Below are positions 7,735-9,995 of a stretch of 9,995 bases of DNA, piece by piece (the stretch's first letter is position 1; each line of letters starts with the position of its first letter). Position numbers and translations under genes: made by a program. The stretch is from positions 1 to 9,995 of the forward strand of contig WTAX01000251.1 of NCBI GenBank assembly GCA_013139395.1, in the 5' to 3' direction. Source of the DNA: Gammaproteobacteria bacterium. Lineage in GTDB: Bacteria; Pseudomonadota; Gammaproteobacteria; GRL18. The notes beneath the pieces are model-generated. The model worked only from the letters and a program-made list of their open reading frames with translations. It ran no database searches and was not told the origin of the DNA.

Positions 7735-7779
7735 CCTTAAATTGTTCTTAAATAAGCCCTTAAATATAGCCCTAAAAAT
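7735..7779. repeat. Phased short direct repeat in the galE leader
   Basis: CTTAAAT occurs at 7736-7742, 7747-7753 and 7759-7765, with a degenerate fourth copy (CTAAAAAT) at 7772-7779, giving a period of 11 to 13 bases. On the galE strand the units read ATTTAAGG or close variants, and the copy nearest galE supplies its AAGGA ribosome binding site. This may be slippage of a ribosome-binding-site-containing unit or a helically phased binding site. The 73-base spacer holds no clear terminator or strong promoter. Confidence 0.55.
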
Positions 7780-7800
7780 ATACAGCTACTATTATTTTGC

Positions 7801-8145
7801 TTATTGAAATAGTAATTGATATTGCTCATCTTTAAAGCCGACACAAAGAATACCATTGTTATCAAGAACCGGGCGCTTAATAATGGACGTAGCATCCAGC
7901 ATGATTTGTATTGCTTTGTCCTGATCAATATCAGCTTTAACTTCATCAGGTAATTTACGCCAGGTCGTCCCGCGTTTATTAAGTAACACTTCCCAACCCA
8001 ATGCATTAACCCATTTTTCTAAAAGCTGCTGTTGCAGACCGTCTTTTTTAAAGTTATGAAACTGATATTCAATGTCATTTTCTGTGAGCCATTGTCGAGC
8101 TTTTCGTACTGTATCACAATTGGGTATACCGTATAAGATGATCAT
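7801..8145 (-). CDS. yffB: YffB/ArsC-like thioredoxin-fold protein
   Basis: 114 residues, the length of the YffB/Spx/ArsC family (PF03960). The N-terminus is MIILYGIPNCDTVRKAR, with one conserved cysteine (Cys10) at the usual catalytic position and no CxxC partner. NKRGTTWRKL (56-65) and the cis-proline segment IIKRPVL (88-94) follow, then a GF segment near the C-terminus. The family is often annotated as arsenate reductase, but the GIPNCDT form marks YffB-type proteins, for which a glutathione-dependent thiol reductase role has been suggested. No arsenic genes are nearby. The ATG is preceded by AAGG at eight bases. The gene begins 14 bases after dapC, so the two are probably one operon. In E. 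coli yffB adjoins dapE, another diaminopimelate gene, so the link to lysine and cell-wall precursor synthesis recurs. Confidence 0.92.
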   Translation of the reverse strand: MIILYGIPNCDTVRKARQWLTENDIEYQFHNFKKDGLQQQLLEKWVNALGWEVLLNKRGTTWRKLPDEVKADIDQDKAIQIMLDATSIIKRPVLDNNGILCVGFKDEQYQLLFQ

Positions 8146-8159
8146 TGTTGTAACCTTAA

Positions 8160-9368
8160 TTATTCCTTATAGAGCTTGAGGTAAGTACGAATGCGTTGTG
8201 CCGCTTCTATGCACTCTTCAAGCGGTGCAACTAAGGCAATTCTTGCATAGCCATGACCAGGATTGGCCTGGCCTGTTTTTCTTGACAGATAACTGCCGGG
8301 TAATACGCTAATATGCTGTTCTGCGAAGAGTTTTGAGGCAAACTTTTCATCATCACCACAAGGGAGTTTAAGCCAGATGTAAAAGGAAGCTGGAGGTGCA
8401 TGGATGTCAATGACAGGACTTAAAATTTCAACAAAGGCCTTATATTTTTCACGATAAATATCACGGTTTTGTTGAACATGCTGCTCATCTTTCCACAGGG
8501 CAATACTGGCTTGCTGAGTGGTGAGCGGCATTGCTGAACCATGATAGGTTCGATATAAAAGAAACTTTTTAATAATAGCCGCATCACCAGCTACAAAACC
8601 AGAGCGAAGTCCGGGCACATTGGAACGTTTCGATAAACTATTAAAGACGACCAGATTAGTGAAGTCGGTTAAACCCATATCATTAGCAGCTTCGAGTAAA
8701 CCCGGTGGTGGACGATGTTCTTCCTGATAAAGCTCTGAATAACATTCATCAGAAGCAATAATGAAATCATATTTCAGGGCGATTTTAATTAATTGCTGCA
8801 GGGTCGATTTATCAATCACTTCACCCGATGGATTACTTGGTGAGCAAATAAATAACAGCTGACAATGTTTCCAGATATTACTGGGGATACTGTCAAAATC
8901 AGGAATATAGTAGGTTCTTTCGCAAGCATTGACGAAGTAGGGTGTCGCTCCAGCAAGAATGGCCGCGCCCTCATATATCTGATAAAACGGATTGGGCATG
9001 ATAACCAGTGGATCTTTTTCTTTGCTATTAACCACGGCCTGAGCAAAAGCAAATAGAGCTTCACGGGTACCGTTAACGGGTAATACCTGAGTGTCAGGAT
9101 CTAATTGCCCATCATTGAGATGATAACGTGTTGTAATCCAGCTTGAGATGCTTGTACGAAGTCCCGGCAAGCCCTTAGTTGTCGGATATTCAGTCAGAGC
9201 AGCAAGATTTTCCTTAATCACTTCAGAGACGAAGCCGGGAGGTTCAAGCTTGGGCTCACCAATGGATAGAGAGATATGTTTTAATTTGCCATTGGGGTTA
9301 ATGCCTTTTTTTAACGAGTCAAGCCGTTCAAATGGATAGGGCTTTAAAAGGTCTAATAATGGATTCAT
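8160..9368 (-). CDS. dapC: Succinyldiaminopimelate aminotransferase (DapC)
   Basis: 402 residues, a class I/II fold type I aminotransferase that uses pyridoxal phosphate to make N-succinyl-L,L-diaminopimelate's amino group from glutamate in the succinylase branch of lysine and peptidoglycan-precursor synthesis. The start is the DapC-like MNPLLDLLKPYPFERLDSL, followed by SLSIGEPK (33-40) and YPTTKGLPGLR (61-71). Cofactor residues are N179 in SPSNPSG, D207 and Y210 in SDECY, and the Schiff-base lysine K247 in NSLSKRSNVPGLRSGF. R376 in GYARIAL binds the substrate carboxylate. SKRSN and the N-terminal sequence favour DapC over general aspartate or alanine aminotransferases, though specificity is inferred. 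AAGAG precedes the ATG by eight bases, and a promoter-like sequence lies about 58 bases upstream. It is first of a likely dapC-yffB unit. Confidence 0.92.
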   Translation of the reverse strand: MNPLLDLLKPYPFERLDSLKKGINPNGKLKHISLSIGEPKLEPPGFVSEVIKENLAALTEYPTTKGLPGLRTSISSWITTRYHLNDGQLDPDTQVLPVNGTREALFAFAQAVVNSKEKDPLVIMPNPFYQIYEGAAILAGATPYFVNACERTYYIPDFDSIPSNIWKHCQLLFICSPSNPSGEVIDKSTLQQLIKIALKYDFIIASDECYSELYQEEHRPPPGLLEAANDMGLTDFTNLVVFNSLSKRSNVPGLRSGFVAGDAAIIKKFLLYRTYHGSAMPLTTQQASIALWKDEQHVQQNRDIYREKYKAFVEILSPVIDIHAPPASFYIWLKLPCGDDEKFASKLFAEQHISVLPGSYLSRKTGQANPGHGYARIALVAPLEECIEAAQRIRTYLKLYKE

Positions 9369-9425
9369 TGTAATTGCTCTTAAATTCAGCGTTTTAAATT
9401 GGGTGATAAAAATTCAGATCCAACC

Positions 9426-9455
9426 ATTATAAAAGAATTATAACCCCGGCATCAA
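9426..9455 (-). promoter_or_regulatory. Sigma-70-like promoter for dapC-yffB
   Basis: Read on the minus strand, TTGATG (9455-9450) and a perfect TATAAT (9431-9426) are separated by 18 bases. Transcription would start near 9419, giving a leader of about 50 bases before the dapC ATG. It sits in the 128-base divergent region between dapC and the VOC gene. Confidence 0.6.
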
Positions 9456-9496
9456 ATAATCTTTGCTATTTTGATTTTTGTCAATACAATTGAGTT

Positions 9497-9880
9497 ATGA
9501 ATAATCACTCACTATTTATTGGTCTTCACCATGGCAGCCTGATTGTGCAGGATTTAGCACAGGCAATTCATTTTTATTGTCACATTATTGGCTTTGAACA
9601 AGATCAGCAACGCCCGAAAATGACTTTTGAAGGAGCCTGGCTTAATATCGGCGCACAACAGATTCATTTATTGGTATTACCAGAGACTGAACAAAAACTC
9701 AATCAGCCGGAGCATGGCGGCAGGGATAGGCATTTAGCGATTCATGTGACACAGATTGAGGGAATTAAACAAAATTTAGAAGCGAATCAAATCGCTTTTA
9801 CTATGAGCCATTCAGGTCGGCAGGCTTTATTTTGTCGTGATCCGGATGGTAACGCGCTTGAATTTATTAAAGTTTCGTAG
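9497..9880 (+). CDS. VOC family (glyoxalase/dioxygenase fold) protein
   Basis: 127 residues, the size of a single vicinal-oxygen-chelate protein with two beta-alpha-beta-beta-beta modules. The first module begins LHHGSLIVQDLAQAIHFYCHIIGF. Candidate metal ligands are H12 or H11, H57 in QIHLLV, H83 (or H79) in RHLAIHV, and E122 in the closing CRDPDGNALEFIKV. This ligand pattern is compatible with a divalent-metal enzyme such as a glyoxalase-like lyase or a dioxygenase, but the family is functionally broad and no specific reaction can be assigned. Divergent from dapC. The ribosome binding site is weak (GAG five bases before the ATG). A TTGCTA/TACAAT pair at 9463-9490 would start transcription almost at the ATG, so it is doubtful. 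The TAG stop lies at the left edge of an inverted repeat. Confidence 0.9.
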   Translation: MNNHSLFIGLHHGSLIVQDLAQAIHFYCHIIGFEQDQQRPKMTFEGAWLNIGAQQIHLLVLPETEQKLNQPEHGGRDRHLAIHVTQIEGIKQNLEANQIAFTMSHSGRQALFCRDPDGNALEFIKVS

Positions 9881-9926
9881 GGTGGGCACCACAAGGGCAC
9901 TTCTTTTAGGGCGCAATGCCCACCCT
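9879..9926. repeat. Small dispersed-palindrome-like inverted repeat
   Basis: Perfect ten-base arms AGGGTGGGCA (9879-9888) and TGCCCACCCT (9917-9926) enclose 28 bases. A nested GGGC-GCAAT-GCCC hairpin lies at 9909-9921, and GGGCAC is repeated at 9885-9890 and 9895-9900. The GC-rich arms stand out in an AT-rich region. The TAGGGTGGGCA/TGCCCACCCT pattern resembles repetitive palindromes (REP or MITE-like) common in many proteobacteria. As RNA it would form a strong hairpin at the end of the VOC transcript, but no U-run follows. No transposase is present here. Confidence 0.7.
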
Positions 9927-9947
9927 GCAAATTAAAGAACAAAGCTC

Positions 9948-9995
9948 TTAGCTTGTCATTTTAGACTGCTTTAAATCTTTAACTTCTGCATACGT
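9948..9995 (-). CDS. Possible 3' end of a minus-strand gene running out of the window
   Basis: On the minus strand the frame is open from the window edge to TAA at 9948-9950 and reads TYAEVKDLKQSKMTS. Fifteen residues are too few to identify a family, and chance is quite possible. If real, the gene converges on the VOC gene and the inverted repeat lies between the two ends. Confidence 0.25.
   Translation of the reverse strand, partial: TYAEVKDLKQSKMTS

Noticed and set aside
7735..7779. CRISPR-like array
   Set aside because: Units are 7-8 bases with 4-5 base gaps, far too short for repeats and spacers.
7801..8145. True arsenate reductase (ArsC)
   Set aside because: The GIPNCDT signature and dapC context fit YffB; no ars genes are nearby.
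8816..9064. Alternative minus-strand frame of about 80 codons inside dapC
   Set aside because: It is an overlapping frame of the dapC coding sequence without ribosome binding site or recognisable product.
9942..9954. AAGCT-CTT-AGCTT mini-hairpin near the right edge as a terminator
   Set aside because: Five pairs with a three-base loop and no T-run; probably chance.

Overview
The window looks like part of a gammaproteobacterial chromosome. It is fairly AT-rich (judged by eye), encodes Gram-negative envelope proteins (an outer-membrane efflux lipoprotein and a periplasmic adaptor), and carries dapC next to a yffB-type gene, as in other Gammaproteobacteria. Genus or order cannot be read from the sequence. 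No rRNA, tRNA, CRISPR array or transposase gene was seen.

Left part (1-1205): the 3' end of an AI-2E family membrane protein gene, then two gene remnants whose missing 5' ends meet near position 870. One (minus strand) keeps only the C-terminal part of a family 3 solute-binding domain. The other (plus strand) keeps an unassigned helical C-terminus. The arrangement looks like a deletion that removed a divergent promoter region and the 5' parts of both genes.

Centre (1206-6678, all plus strand): a second, complete AI-2E transporter, followed by a tightly packed set: a NodT-type outer-membrane efflux lipoprotein, a HlyD/EmrA/AaeA-like periplasmic adaptor, a DUF2955 (FUSC/AaeB-like) inner-membrane protein and a small potassium-channel-like protein with an SLGYGD filter. 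The 11-base overlaps at both ends of the set and the 43-base gap inside it suggest one transcript. The first three of these four would make a complete inner membrane to outer membrane export path. The channel is the unusual partner, and the AI-2E protein may belong to the same unit, 100 bases upstream.

Right part (6711-9368, minus strand): galE (UDP-glucose 4-epimerase), a yffB/ArsC-like thioredoxin-fold gene and dapC (succinyldiaminopimelate aminotransferase). dapC and yffB are 14 bases apart and probably cotranscribed from a good sigma-70-like promoter at 9426-9455. galE follows after a 73-base gap containing a small phased direct repeat. Right end: a VOC/glyoxalase-fold gene on the plus strand whose stop codon lies in the left arm of a 48-base GC-rich inverted repeat of the small dispersed-palindrome kind. 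The last bases may be the 3' tail of another minus-strand gene.
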